Shown here: piece by piece, positions 33,101 to 43,694 of the stretch
How the letters are laid out: each line of letters starts with the position of its first letter
Numbering within the stretch: position 1 is the stretch's first letter
DNA from: Entophlyctis helioformis
Lineage: Eukaryota > Chytridiomycota > Chytridiomycetes > Chytridiales > Chytriomycetaceae
NCBI GenBank assembly: GCA_025526915.1
Contig: JAHLKH010000110.1
Coordinates: forward strand, 1 to 64,000
Direction: 5' to 3'
Length of the DNA: 64,000 nt
Made by a program: the position numbers and the translations under genes
Notes under the pieces: generated by a model
Seen by the model: only the letters and a program-made list of their open reading frames with translations
Databases searched by the model: none
What the model was told of the DNA's origin: nothing

Positions 33101-34202
33101 GGCGGAAACTTGCCGACGGTCATGTCGATGGAGCAGGGGCTCAATGCTGACGGCAGTGGTGCACAAGCCGGATCGTCTTCTGGCATCCATCTTGTGGCCG
33201 CTCCGGCACTGTCGCAGCCGTCTGCTCTTCCTCCTCCTCAGCAACAGCAGCAACAGCAACAGCAACAGGTGTCGCAGCAGCAGCAGGGACAGGCATCGCA
33301 GAACGGCAAGGAGCAGGCGTCCCAGTCGCAGCAGTCGCCACAGCAGCAATCGCCCCAGCCAGGTGCTGCACCTGCGTCTCAGCAGATCTCAACAGGATCG
33401 CAGCTGCAGCAACGATCCATGTCCCATACACAGGTGCATTCGTCAAACACCAAGCTTGCTGCTGGCACTCAACCGTCGGCCGTCGAGTCCAACGGTAAGC
33501 ACTGCGTCGGATGCCGTCCCAAACCTGGCATCGCTGACAGCCATGCTCCCCACAGTTTCGCTCGCACAGGCTGGTGCCGCGCAAGAAGCATCAAAGGTTG
33601 TTGACGAGGCTGACGACATGCGTCGCGAGGACGACGGCATCATCAGACGTAAGCACATTCCACTCTTTCTCTCTCTCTCTTCTCCAACCAGCCAGCCAAT
33701 CATACGAACAAACAACCAGCCAGAGCCAGCTGACACGCGTTGACCAGTCATCAAAGGCGTCCACGCGCTCCACAAAACCGTGTCGCGCACATTCAACAAT
33801 ATCCTCAAAGCGCATGCGGAGAACATGGTGGCGATTGAGCTGGTCGAGCGCACGTTTGTGAGGGAGATGCTCAAGAAGAGGGCAGAGGAGGCGGCGGCGC
33901 TCGTGATTCGCAAGAACGGCGGATGCGACGTGGTTGAGGATGTGGAGACGGCTGGCGGGGATGGAGCGGACGAGAACAGCGGACCAGCCGGTGGCAATGG
34001 CATGAATGGATCCAGCAGCCTCGGCGGGCCTGCTGGGAATGGTGCTGGCGGAGTGACGGCTGCGACCGGCGTGGCCGGTAGCGGCAACGGCGGCAGTGGC
34101 GGCGCGAATGGCGGCGCGAATGGATCGCCGTCTGCGTCTGCTGGGCCGTATGGCAATGGAGGCGGCGGCCAAGGAGTGACCAGTGGCTCGGGCACCGACT
34201 GA
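30146..34202 (+). CDS. RSPH10B: Radial spoke head 10 homologue B (MORN repeat protein)
   Basis: Component of axonemal radial spokes, so a marker of motile 9+2 flagella. The first part holds about nine MORN repeats (GHKYAGHFKDGLLNGYGTY, YEGEWRNGVKHGQG, YDGEWFANMKHGKG and so on, quoted singly). A helical region follows (LCKIYRYYSSMT, RYGMWKLFYDIKL, FILHDFFEYLMLVAYH), matching RSPH10B. The long C-terminal third is low complexity: Gln-rich (about 33,230-33,380), then Gly/Asn-rich. At least three introns appear to use GC donors (30762, 32263, 32651). One-base deficits occur at 30433-30436, 31352-31354 and 32550-32552, each restoring a perfect MORN or helical motif. Start 30146 is preferred; 30104 is possible. 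Confidence 0.85.
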
Positions 34203-34308
34203 TCGCTGCCCAGCGTGCCTCATCACCTCTCAAATCAGTATGCAACCAACCATCATCGATTGCTGGACGCAATGAAACACAGAGACCGTTCATTTCCAAC
34301 AGATCCCG

Positions 34309-35388
34309 CTAGAAGAGATCGCGAGTGAACTGCTCGCGACCGTAGATCCCTTCCCACGAAAGAGGCTGTGCCCATACTCCCTTGGACTCTCTCAGTCCGA
34401 CCAGATCATCCAGCGCATCCACAAACGCATGCACAGCACCCATGTTGTCGCCCTCAATCGCAAACCAGCTGATAACAACCGCAGGCGGCAGGCTCTCGTC
34501 TCTGGCACCCGCGTCCATGAGGAACCGCGTCAGACCGCCGCCAGGAGGGATGCGCGCAGGGTTATCCAGATACAGCTCCTCGCTGGCCTCCATCTCGGTC
34601 CAGTTGAGCGAGGGCAGACGTGGGAATGCGGACAGGGACGCCGGCGACACGAGGCTGTAGCGCAGGGGCGTGCTGTTGATCTGCGCGTCGGTGCGGCGCA
34701 GTCCGTCCAGCCCAGTCAAGATCACTGTCCTTGCGAATCCGACGGTCTTGGTCCACGACGCCAGCGAGTCTGCAAACGCAACGCCTCGGCCCTGCCACTG
34801 CGGTGTTAGCCAGCCCGCACGATCAGGCACAGGCCATGCTCCGTGGGCACGGCAGCAGCGCACCTTTTCAACCCGGGACCGCATCTGGACAGCGGTGATC
34901 GTCTCTCCCGCCTCGGTCTGTCCGTGGTACACTGTCGGGCACGGCCAGGGTAAGGGCTGTCAGTCCAAGGGCAGCCGCCGGATCTGGCGCAGGCAGAGGC
35001 GACAAACCTTCGACGGCCGTGCGCGGCGAGGGCGGATCCCACGGGCCGTACGAGTCGATGCCCACGGCGGCCGCGACGTCGGGGCAGTCGATGATGCCGA
35101 CCCGCTGCAGACGCAGCGTCGCAATGACGAGGTCGAGCACCAGCTGGCCGACGAAGCCGATGCCGTTGGGTCCAGGCTGGTGGTCAAGGGCTGAGGGTTT
35201 AGCAGACAGGCATGCGCAGACACAGAACAGGCACACGCAGGCATACGAAGATATGGAGCACAACGACAGGCAGACGCACGCACCAGCAGCAGCGTGGAGC
35301 CCGCCAGCGCAGGCTCTGGTGCACCCTTGCTCGGGAAGAAGGCCAGGCGGCTGCTCGTGGAAGTGGCTGCGCTTGTCACCGCGATCAT
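34309..35388 (-). CDS. PSMG2: Proteasome assembly chaperone 2
   Basis: Partner of PSMG1 in assembly of the 20S proteasome alpha ring. Exons: 35388-35280, 35190-35008, 34931-34864, 34797-34309. The order of blocks follows animal PAC2: ALAGSTLLL, GIGFVGQLVLDLVIATL, FADSLASWTKTVGFARTVIL, STPLRYSL, SLNWTEME, IPPGGGLTRFL and AIEGDNMGAVHAFVDAL. Length is close to the family. The upstream in-frame ATG at 35460 overlaps the TRAPPC10 start codon, so the internal ATG at 35388 is chosen. No frame break. Confidence 0.9.
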
Positions 35389-35458
35389 TTGCAATGTCGA
35401 GCGACGCAAACAGCGCTCGTAGCGACACGCCGCCTTGGCGCTCGACCAGCGGCCCGTC

Positions 35459-38400
35459 ATGACCTGTGCGTGGCTGGCGGCTGGCGGCTGGCGGCTGGTG
35501 CAGACACGCCCGCCCGCCGCATCTGCACCTGCATCTGCTCACGTCTGGTCTGTGCTTACGCCGTGCCGTGTGCTGCCGACAGATGCCGAGGACAGCGGCC
35601 TGTGGAGCTCGCTCGCCAGCGACTTCAAAGCGCGGCTGCCGCTGCGCCAGCTTGTGTGGCAGAGCCCGGGCGGTTCAAGCCGCAACACCGGCGCTGCCCA
35701 GCGCATCATCAGCAGCCTCGACATCGACATCAAGCCGTACTCGTCCGACCTGTTTCCCATGTACGCTCCCGGCGGCCTGTCGCAGAACTCGCTGTTCATG
35801 CACATCTTCTTTGTCGGCTGCGAGGTGTGTGGCACGACCGCGTCGCTGGGCCGTGGTGTGGCTGTCGTCCATGGGCGGCATCGATGCCCAAACGGCGCAG
35901 ATCTCTTGCTTCGGCTGGCTGCCTGTCTGTCTGTCTGTCTGTCTATCTGTCTGTTGGCTGCCCAGCTGACCATCTGGCCGATCAACCCGGCAGGATCTGG
36001 AGTACTACAAGAACAACGTGCGTCCAAAGTTGAAAGAGTGGCTCGAGGTCGTCACCAACAAGAAGCACCAGGAGTGGATGATTGTGCATTTCCTCGGCGG
36101 CGAAGCAGCAAAGACTCGGCCGGCCAGTCTCTTTGCCATGGGCGGCGGGACAGTCTTTGACAAGATCAAGTTTGACTTTTCGCTCAAGAAGGACAGGTGC
36201 GCCAGCCACGTCTGGCATCTGCTGGGCTGACTGGTGGTGGCGACAGTACGCAACACGTCTGGATGCGGTTGGCTGACGGCGGGCTGCATCTGACAGATGC
36301 ATGCAGTTTCGCCAGACGGGCAACGAGGTCCGAGACACGGAATGCTGGAACGATCTGTTTGATCGCGTCAAGGAGGGATTCGTCAGTGCCATCACTCAGC
36401 AGGTTGCTCAGCAAGAAGAAGACACGCGTCGGCTTGAGCAGCAGCGTCTGATGCCGGGCTGGAACTACTGCCAGTACTTTCTGCTCAAGGTCAGATCCCT
36501 TGTCTGCCTGATGGTTGCCTCGTAGCCGCAGTCCTGACAATGGCTTGGCTGGCTGGCTTGGCTGGTTGGCTGGCTGGTTGATTGCGCGGATAGGAGTCGC
36601 TTGCGTCCACATACGAGCTGATTGGGTTCTACGACGAATCCCTGCTGCACTACGATGAGCTGGAAGCCATGTTCTACCAGACACTTACCGAGCAAGGCGC
36701 TCCGTGGTTCCACAAGTTTGGCGGTGTCGAGGCTGGAGACGATTGCCCGGACATCCTCAACACTGACCGCAAGCCGTACCGCGACAACATCACGCAGAGC
36801 AACATCACCATCTTTGATTTCCGAGAGTATCTGTTTGCCCGCCAGTGCCGGCTCCTGTTCCTGATGAACTCGCCCGCCGACGTCTGCCAGCGCACCAAGA
36901 TCTTTGTCGTGGCGTTTGCCAAAACCCTCCAAGAGTACCGCGTGTCGCTCATACGCAACTTCCGCGAGTCGTGGTCGTACTCTGTGTGCATGCGGATTGT
37001 GCGCGAGTGCGACAATGTTGTGCAGGGTCTTCCGCTGTCGTCTGGCGCTGCTGTGCTCCACGATGCCCTGCGCGCCGAGATTGTGCAGATTGCGCGGTTC
37101 CAGCTCGACCGTCTTGGCGCGTTCCACAAGCTCTGTGTCAATCCGCTCCATCCTCTGGATGCGGCCGAGGACGGTGACGGTCCTGGCGGTGACGATGACT
37201 CTGAGAATGCCAGCCGGCCGTTGACCAACCCTGAGCTTGTCAAGGCTCTCGACTCTACCGAGTCGTTTGACAAGTTGTATCATGTATGGCTTGAGGGGTT
37301 GGGGTTCCATTCCCTGTCTACCCATCTAATGCTGTTGGTTGACAGGTTGTCACGGATATGGCGGTCAGAGGCTTCGAGTCGAGTGGACGTCCCCGTGCAG
37401 CACTAGCCCTTCAAAGCGATCTTGCCTTTCTGTACTTGTATGTTCTCGCGTGTTCAGTTGGCGTATACGAGACGCGGCGAACCTCACACGGAGAATCTGC
37501 CATGACCCGCGCGCCAGTTCGAGACAAAACTATGCCAAGGCGGCAGCGATCTGGGACCAGACTGCATTCAAGTACGCCGAGTTTGGATGGCACCAAATCG
37601 AGACCATGCTCATGGAACGGCTGGCGGTGTGCCATCGCCACCTGTCACAGTACAGCAAATATCCTTTTTCTTGCCTCGCTCGCCTTGTTTCTTGCCCATG
37701 CTGTCCATTCGACTGCCAGGCCAGATGTTGCACTGCGTGCTCCTTGACTTGGTTTGGTGATTACGCTTGTCGAGTGCTGTTTGTATCTTGCGTCGCAGCC
37801 ACACCTGCTTGCGGTGGACAAGGCCGAGTCGTTTGTCGATGAGCTCAACCAGGCTGCCATCTCCATGTCTGATCGTAAGTGCCTGGCCTGCTTCTGATGC
37901 TTGGCAATGACTGACACGGGGCACCTTGAGCAGCCATCACACGCGCCAACTCGGAGCTGTTCGGCGTGTCGATTGCGTCTGTCACCAACCGTGTTGGCGA
38001 TGACGATGATTTGGTGTTTGAGCTGCGCATCAACAGCGTGCTTGTCAAGGCATGTGGGACATCATAGCCGCCGGCTGTCAATGGTCAAGCACTGACCCGC
38101 TGGTGATGGACAGGACTTCACCATGACGCTTCTCACGTTGACGCTGACGGCAGGAGATGGCAAGGAGATGGTGTGCACCAACAGCAATGTTGTGCTGCAT
38201 CCTGGAAAGAACACGGTTCACGTCAGAGCGCCGGCAAGTGTGCGGTGGGTTGCTTGGGTTCCGAGCCGCATGGACTGATCTCTGGCATGCTGCAGAAATC
38301 GACCGTTCCAGGCAACTACAGCCCATCAGTGTTCCAGATGATGAGTGGCAAGCTTCACTTCAACTACGATCTGTTGCCATCTGACCGCAAGAAGTCTGTG

Positions 38401-40369
38401 CGCATGCACGAGACGCTCTCCTCGCTCAGCATGAGCGCATCTCTCCCTCTGAAGCGTGAGTTGCATCCATGGGTAGGGGCAGCTCATGTGGCTGGCTGAC
38501 TTTGATGGCGAGACAGGCGTCAGCAACGAGCCGGACACGCATGTTGTGGTTGAGATTCTGACGCGCGGCAACTCGATCAAGGGCGGGCGGCTGGCCATCT
38601 CTGCTCTGACGAGCATCAGTTTGTCGCTGCCAAAGTCCTTGACTGGACGCGTCAATGCTGCGACAGACTCGGCGGATGTGCAGGTCCGCGAGACCGTGTG
38701 TGAGATTGTCGATGGCAAAATCACGGTGCCTGATATGGGCGAGCAGCAGCGTCTGCGGCTTCTGCTGCCGTACTCGCATGCAGCTGACAGCCGCAATACG
38801 GAGCACAAGGTGGGTCGCCATGTTGATCGTATCGTTGCTGACTTGACTCAATGGACTGACGCTGGTGGCTGCTGCGTGCAGCTCAAGATGGTGCTGACCA
38901 GCGTGGCTGGCGATGGCAAGAAACGGCTGTTCTCGTCGATTGTCAAGCTGTCGCTCGTGCCACTCTTTGATGTTTTGCATTCGGTGGTTGACAGCACGTC
39001 TGGGTATGGCTTTCATCTCTCGTGCCACTCTGCCTGCACAGGCATTCTGACACAGTGTGTTTGGCAGTTCGCTTGTCCAGATGGCGGTCATGTGCAAGGA
39101 CGGTCCGCCCATGCGCATCACGTCGCTTGGCTTGTCGGCTGCCAGCGGCGCGGCTGTGCGAGCCATCGCCATTCCATCGGAGCAGGCAAGACACTCACAC
39201 AACCACAATCCAACGGATGCGATGGATTGCTGACACTCTGAAGGCACGATGGACAGATTGCGTTCCCCAACACTCCTATTCATCTGCTCTTTCAGCTCGA
39301 TAGCGTTACGGGCACTTCCTCACATGCCTCGCACAATCAGTCGCTGAGCCTGCATGCCAGCTTTGTGTCTCTGGCTGACGGTGAGCTGCTCTCACGGCGT
39401 TATTTGCTTTCCTGTTGAACAGCGCACTGACTTGCAGGGGATCTGCAACGTAATTGGCAGAGATTGAGTCGTTTGTCCTGGCCCACATGGCGGCTGCACA
39501 GACCGAGTTTGGCATGCGCGCCACACTGGATTCCTGACCACGTATCTGCGCAAGCACCTGATTGCGAGTATGGATCCGATCGAATACGCTTCGTTTGGCA
39601 CGCTGGACACGTTCAAGCTGGACTTGGAGTCGCTTGTGCCCCTGCTTGCGGATGAAGACCCGAGCGTCAGGGACAGCCTTGTTGCTTTGCTGACCAAGCT
39701 GTACGAGGTGAGTCTTGTCGTCCAGCCGCCCAAGCCCTGGCGATCCAAGTCTCACGTTGCCGGTATGAACAGCGGCTGTCTGGTGCGGCCATGGCAGACG
39801 CACGACACGGCAATGCAGCCATCCCATCAGCCCTGTCGTACACATTCAGTCACCACGCACCGCACCTGTTTCTCGACGTCTCGTTCAAGGCCGGTGACGT
39901 TGACGTCATGCTGGGCGATGCCCTCCCTTGCACCGTCACTGTGACTCCGACAAGTTGGACACTCGCATCACCACACGCCGACACGGTCGACGCCGTCCTT
40001 GAGCTTGACCTCGACTTGCACCACTTTGCCATCGCTGGCAAGCGGCGCCAGGCCTTCAAGCTCAGCCGGCTTGCTCCGACCGTGTTCCACCTGCACCTCG
40101 TGCCGCTGATGGCGGGCCAGGTGCTGCTCCCACGCGTCATCGTGCGTGTGAACAGCATTGCCGAGCGGGATGTTGGCATTGCGTACATCAACAACGGCGG
40201 CCAGCTGGACGTCATGCCGCGCAGACAGAGTGCCAAGATTTTTGTGGCGGATGCCGACACCGGTGGTGGTGGTGGTGGTGGCGCGGCTGTCACGCCTGCA
40301 CTGGTCAAGGCGCGACTGGACCAGATGTCGCCGTACATGGGAGGCGGCCGCAGCATGACGACTGCTTGA
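35459..40369 (+). CDS. TRAPPC10: TRAPP II complex subunit TRAPPC10/Trs130
   Basis: Subunit of the TRAPP II Rab11-activating tether at the trans-Golgi. Exon 1 is seven bases (35459-35465); later exons include 35583-35824, 35994-36196, 36297-36489, 36594-37283, 37346-37437, 37518-37658, 37765-37874, then about seven more to 40369. Diagnostic blocks: ARLPLRQLVWQSP, LDIDIKPYSSDLFP, FMHIFFVG, LEYYKNNVRPKL, WNYCQYFLLKESLASTYE, YSVCMRIVREC and, late, Ig-like strands such as LPCTVTVTPTSW. Intron 7 is a U12-type AT-AC intron. Three introns use GC donors (38050, 38234, 39186). Missing bases are inferred at 39454 and 39531. The C-terminus ends in a Gly run and RSMTTA. Confidence 0.92.
37659..37764 (+). 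other. U12-type (minor spliceosome) AT-AC intron in TRAPPC10
   Basis: The intron starts ATATCCTTTT, an exact U12 5' splice site, and ends GATTAC. The U12 branch-site consensus TCCTTGACT lies at 37741-37749, with the branch A 17 nt from the 3' end. Splicing joins the Lys codon AA-G and gives SKLVECCLYLASQPHLL in frame with both flanks. No GT-AG pair gives a comparable join. Confidence 0.85.
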
Positions 40370-40441
40370 CTGGAATGAAGGCGCGTTCATTGGGGTCGGA
40401 CGGGTTGCAAAGAAGATGAGATGGGGTTGGGTCAAGAGCGG

Positions 40442-43400
40442 TCACGGCTCCTTGCGGTCCTTTTCATGGAGCGCAAGCGTCTTGAGGATGGCGCAGAGAC
40501 CTTCGAGAGCCGTTGCCGTGCGCGCCAGGTTGTTGTCGATTGACGTCAGCTTGTCATCGAGTGCGGTCGCAATGGCACGGGCAAGCACATTGGCGTCCAT
40601 TCCAGCAGACGCCAGATTGCCAGCACCCGCGTCTGATGCGGCAGCAAGAGTGGCAACTGGTGCCACGGGAGCAGGGGCAGGGCAGGCGGCAAGACATCGT
40701 CGACAGTATCGTCAAGGAGCGGCTCGCCGGCAGCTGGAGGAGCAACAATATCGGCAGGAATCGCTGCGTGTTCGACAGCGTACTGGACCTCGCGCGTCTC
40801 GGTGTTGGTGCCATAATCGGGCACGGCGACATAGGCAACAGCCGCCTGCGACCGCTGCTTGACAGACTCGTGCGGCAGCATCATGAGCTTGATGGCATAC
40901 ACGCGCTTGCAGTTGAGATCCACGAGTGCCCATGCCCGCAGCACGCAGCGGCCCTCAAAGACGCGCTCGACACCGAGATCGATCTCTGTGGTGCCCGAGA
41001 CCATTGCGTGGTACACCAGCTTGTTAAACCCTGCTTCGTTGTACGACGTGCTGCCGACCACGATACCGCTATTGTCGTAAATCTTGGTGACAGCGTACCG
41101 GTACACGGTCTGGCGGTCCGTGTCATGGAACGTGACGATGCCCAGCTCAGAGTCCTTTAGCTCTTCGCTTTCCCAGAACGGCTTGAACACGTACTCGAGA
41201 GCGGTCGAGGCGTCGTTGCCGTCGAGGTCCGTGACCGTGAGCCGCAGACGCAGCGGGCGGAACCGCGCGACCACGGACCGGTTCCACCATCGGACATCCA
41301 TGGACAGGTCCGCCTCTGCGCGCGGCACAAACGCGACGAACGACACCTCGAGGGATTTGCGGGGATCGATCGTGGCTGGGAAGCTGACGTTCTTGATGAC
41401 CAGATCGTCGACCTGCGTGTACAGGGCATCGCCCAGGAGACGGTACGCGGCAGACGCCGAGAGGATCGTGACGTGCTCCGAGTGTTTGTTGAAGATGTTG
41501 ACGGTGCCAAAGAAGCGGTCGCCGCGGTCAGAGAAAGTCTCGGTGTTGACCTTGAGGGGCGGTGTGGATGCATTGACAAGGAGCACAGGGAAGTCGGGCG
41601 ACGATGTGCGTGTCTTGAAGTCTGTACGCGTGGGTCGGAGCGGGCCGCTCGGAACAGAGGCGCCGATACGAACAGGCGCTGGGATGACGTATGGCGACGC
41701 GGGCTTGTAGGATACAAAGCTCTTTGAGACAATCTCCGTTTCGCCCACACGCTCGAGCGTGACCGGATCAAAGCGTGCAACAAGGACGTCGGGGTCGCGC
41801 AGCGACGCGGTCTTGGCTGTCATGCGGATGCCGCAGATCACACCATCTTCGCTGACAATCCACTCGCCCATGGTGTATGCATTGGGTGCCGAGTGCACGC
41901 GGTAAATGACAAGCGACTCGGTGTGGTCGACGATGCCTGCCTGAATGCGCGCAAGATCAGCCGCCGTGTATGGGGCAAAGTGGTATCCGATACTGCTCGG
42001 GTTCACAAAGCCGATAATGACCAGCAGCGTGGGGGTCTTGATCTCTGTCGCGTATGCCGTCCAGCGCAACAGTCTGCCGCAGCTGAATGACTGGTTGTTG
42101 TCCTCGGACTCAAAGTCGTTTGCCGTCAGGTCCATCCAGTAGTCGACCGTGTCGGTGTAGTTGAGCACACCGGTCGACCGCTCAAAAAAGGCACCGTACT
42201 TGTACTCGCAGTGATGGTCAGGACGATGCTTGGTGCGCTTGCACGGGTCGTTGGATCCACAGCAGGCCATGCGGCCAGAGTATCCCTTGTAGATGGTTTC
42301 GTGGAACGCGCAGGAGCCCTCGGCATTGGTGGACTCGCGGTAGTCCTTTCCGCACTGCACACAGGCGAGCACGACCTCGCGTTCAAGCTGCGTGAGGGTA
42401 CGGGCAAGCTGCGACAGGCCGTCGGCAACGGCCGTGCTCATGTTCTCCTTGAAGACGGCCTCCATGGCAGCCTGGTTCTGGCTGAACAGATCGGCGAGGT
42501 TGGCATTGAGCTGCGTCATGACCGTGTCGTCCATTTCGAGCTTCATGACTCCAGCAAACTCGCGGACGAGCTCTGGGTTGTTCTGTAGGCAGCGGTGTGA
42601 TCGTGTCAGCCGACCAAAGAGCGCACGTGCAGGAAAGGCAGATGGAGGATGCACAAACCTTGACAGCCTCAAAGCCGCCGTTCTTGTCCAAAAATTCCTG
42701 GGCAGCCTGATCTTCGGCATCGACCTTGACGGCGCGCGTGAGGATGTTGAGCTGGGTGGTCTGCTGGATCTGCAGACTGAAGAGCAGGTCGCGACTGCAC
42801 GCCTCGATGCTTTCGGCACAGTTGACAAAGCGCTCCTTGTTGTTGCTGGGATGTTGAAGGAGGTGCAAGTGTCAGTGTGCGATGGATGGATGGATGGAAG
42901 CCATCAGTGGCGGGCTGCTTACGTGTTCAGGCGGCGCACAATGGCGTTTTGTTTGCGGTATGTCTGGATGACGGACGCCGACTCCTTGAGCACGCTCTCC
43001 ATCTTGCTGACGACCTTTTGCGTTGCAGGCTGGACAGAGCTCGGGTCGAGGGCGGCCAGATGCTCGACCATGAAGTTGATGCGCTCGAGCAGATCGGCGC
43101 ACTTGGCATCGGCCTCGCGGGCACGGACTTCAATGTCGACAATGATCTGGCGGTCCAGCCCCAACGATCCAGTGACGTGGCAATGTTTGTGTCAGCGTGT
43201 GGCCAATTGCCACGTGTGCACCGCTGTGACGACACCACAGCGACTGAAGGGGCAGCGACTGAAGGGCAGCGACTGAAGGGGCAGCGACTGACGGCAGACA
43301 GGCAGGCAGACAAGGGCAGGCAGACGCAGGGCAGACGCAGTGCGAGCCTACCTGCAGGACAGCAAAGATGGGCGCAATGAACGGCAGCTGCTGGCCCACG

Positions 43401-43639
43401 TCAAAGATGCGCTTGGCCACCTCGATGGTCTGCAGCAGCACAGGATTGCTGTCGCCGACGACCTTGGTGGCGGCATCGGCCACCTTCTCGACGTTCTCCC
43501 TGATGGCGAGCACCGACTCGTAGCCCGAGACGCCCTTTTCGGCCGCAGTGCCGACGAGCGAGACGATGGCGCTGCCGCCGTTGTCCGGCGTGGCCTCGAT
43601 CGACGCCTTGAGGTTCAGGACGGACCGGTGTTTGGACAT
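40442..43639 (-). CDS. MLKL/Cbl-N-like helical domain protein with CHORD-like Cys/His cluster (novel family, long form)
   Basis: Exons: 43639-43352, 43146-42923, 42846-42659, 42582-40442, about 950 residues. The first 230 residues are all helical (QLPFIAPIFAVLQ, CADLLERINFMVEHL, ERFVNCAESIEACSRDL), the layout of the MLKL/Cbl N-terminal four-helix bundle found in fungal signalling proteins. Next comes a Cys/His cluster, CVQC-x13-CAFH, then CC-x5-C-x6-H, resembling a CHORD zinc domain. The remaining 500 residues look beta-rich and unfamiliar (GRLLRWTAYATEI, SVVARFRPLRLRLTV, RAWALVDLNCKRVYAIK), ending in a short amphipathic helix. All parts but the first bundle are shared with the adjacent divergent gene. 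A missing base near 40660-40690 joins the last helix. Role unknown. Confidence 0.7.
43238..43294 (+). repeat. Minisatellite in an intron (about four 14-15 bp units)
   Basis: Four near-identical tandem copies of CAGCGACTGAAGGGG within intron 1 of the long-form gene; the last copy is diverged. Confidence 0.9.
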
Positions 43640-43694
43640 GTGAAGGTTTTGCAGTAAGGTTTTTGAAGAAAAGTTTAACAATTAAAATCAGCAC
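43640..43694. promoter_or_regulatory. 55-bp A/T-rich bidirectional promoter between the CHORD-like paralogues
   Basis: The start codons of the two divergent paralogues are only 55 bp apart. The spacer is markedly A/T-rich against a GC-rich background (TTTTTGAAGAAAAG, AACAATTAAAAT). It must serve both genes. Confidence 0.5.

Noticed and set aside
43238..43294. CRISPR-like array
   Set aside because: Units of 14-15 bp are directly adjacent with no spacers; it is an intronic minisatellite in a eukaryotic gene.
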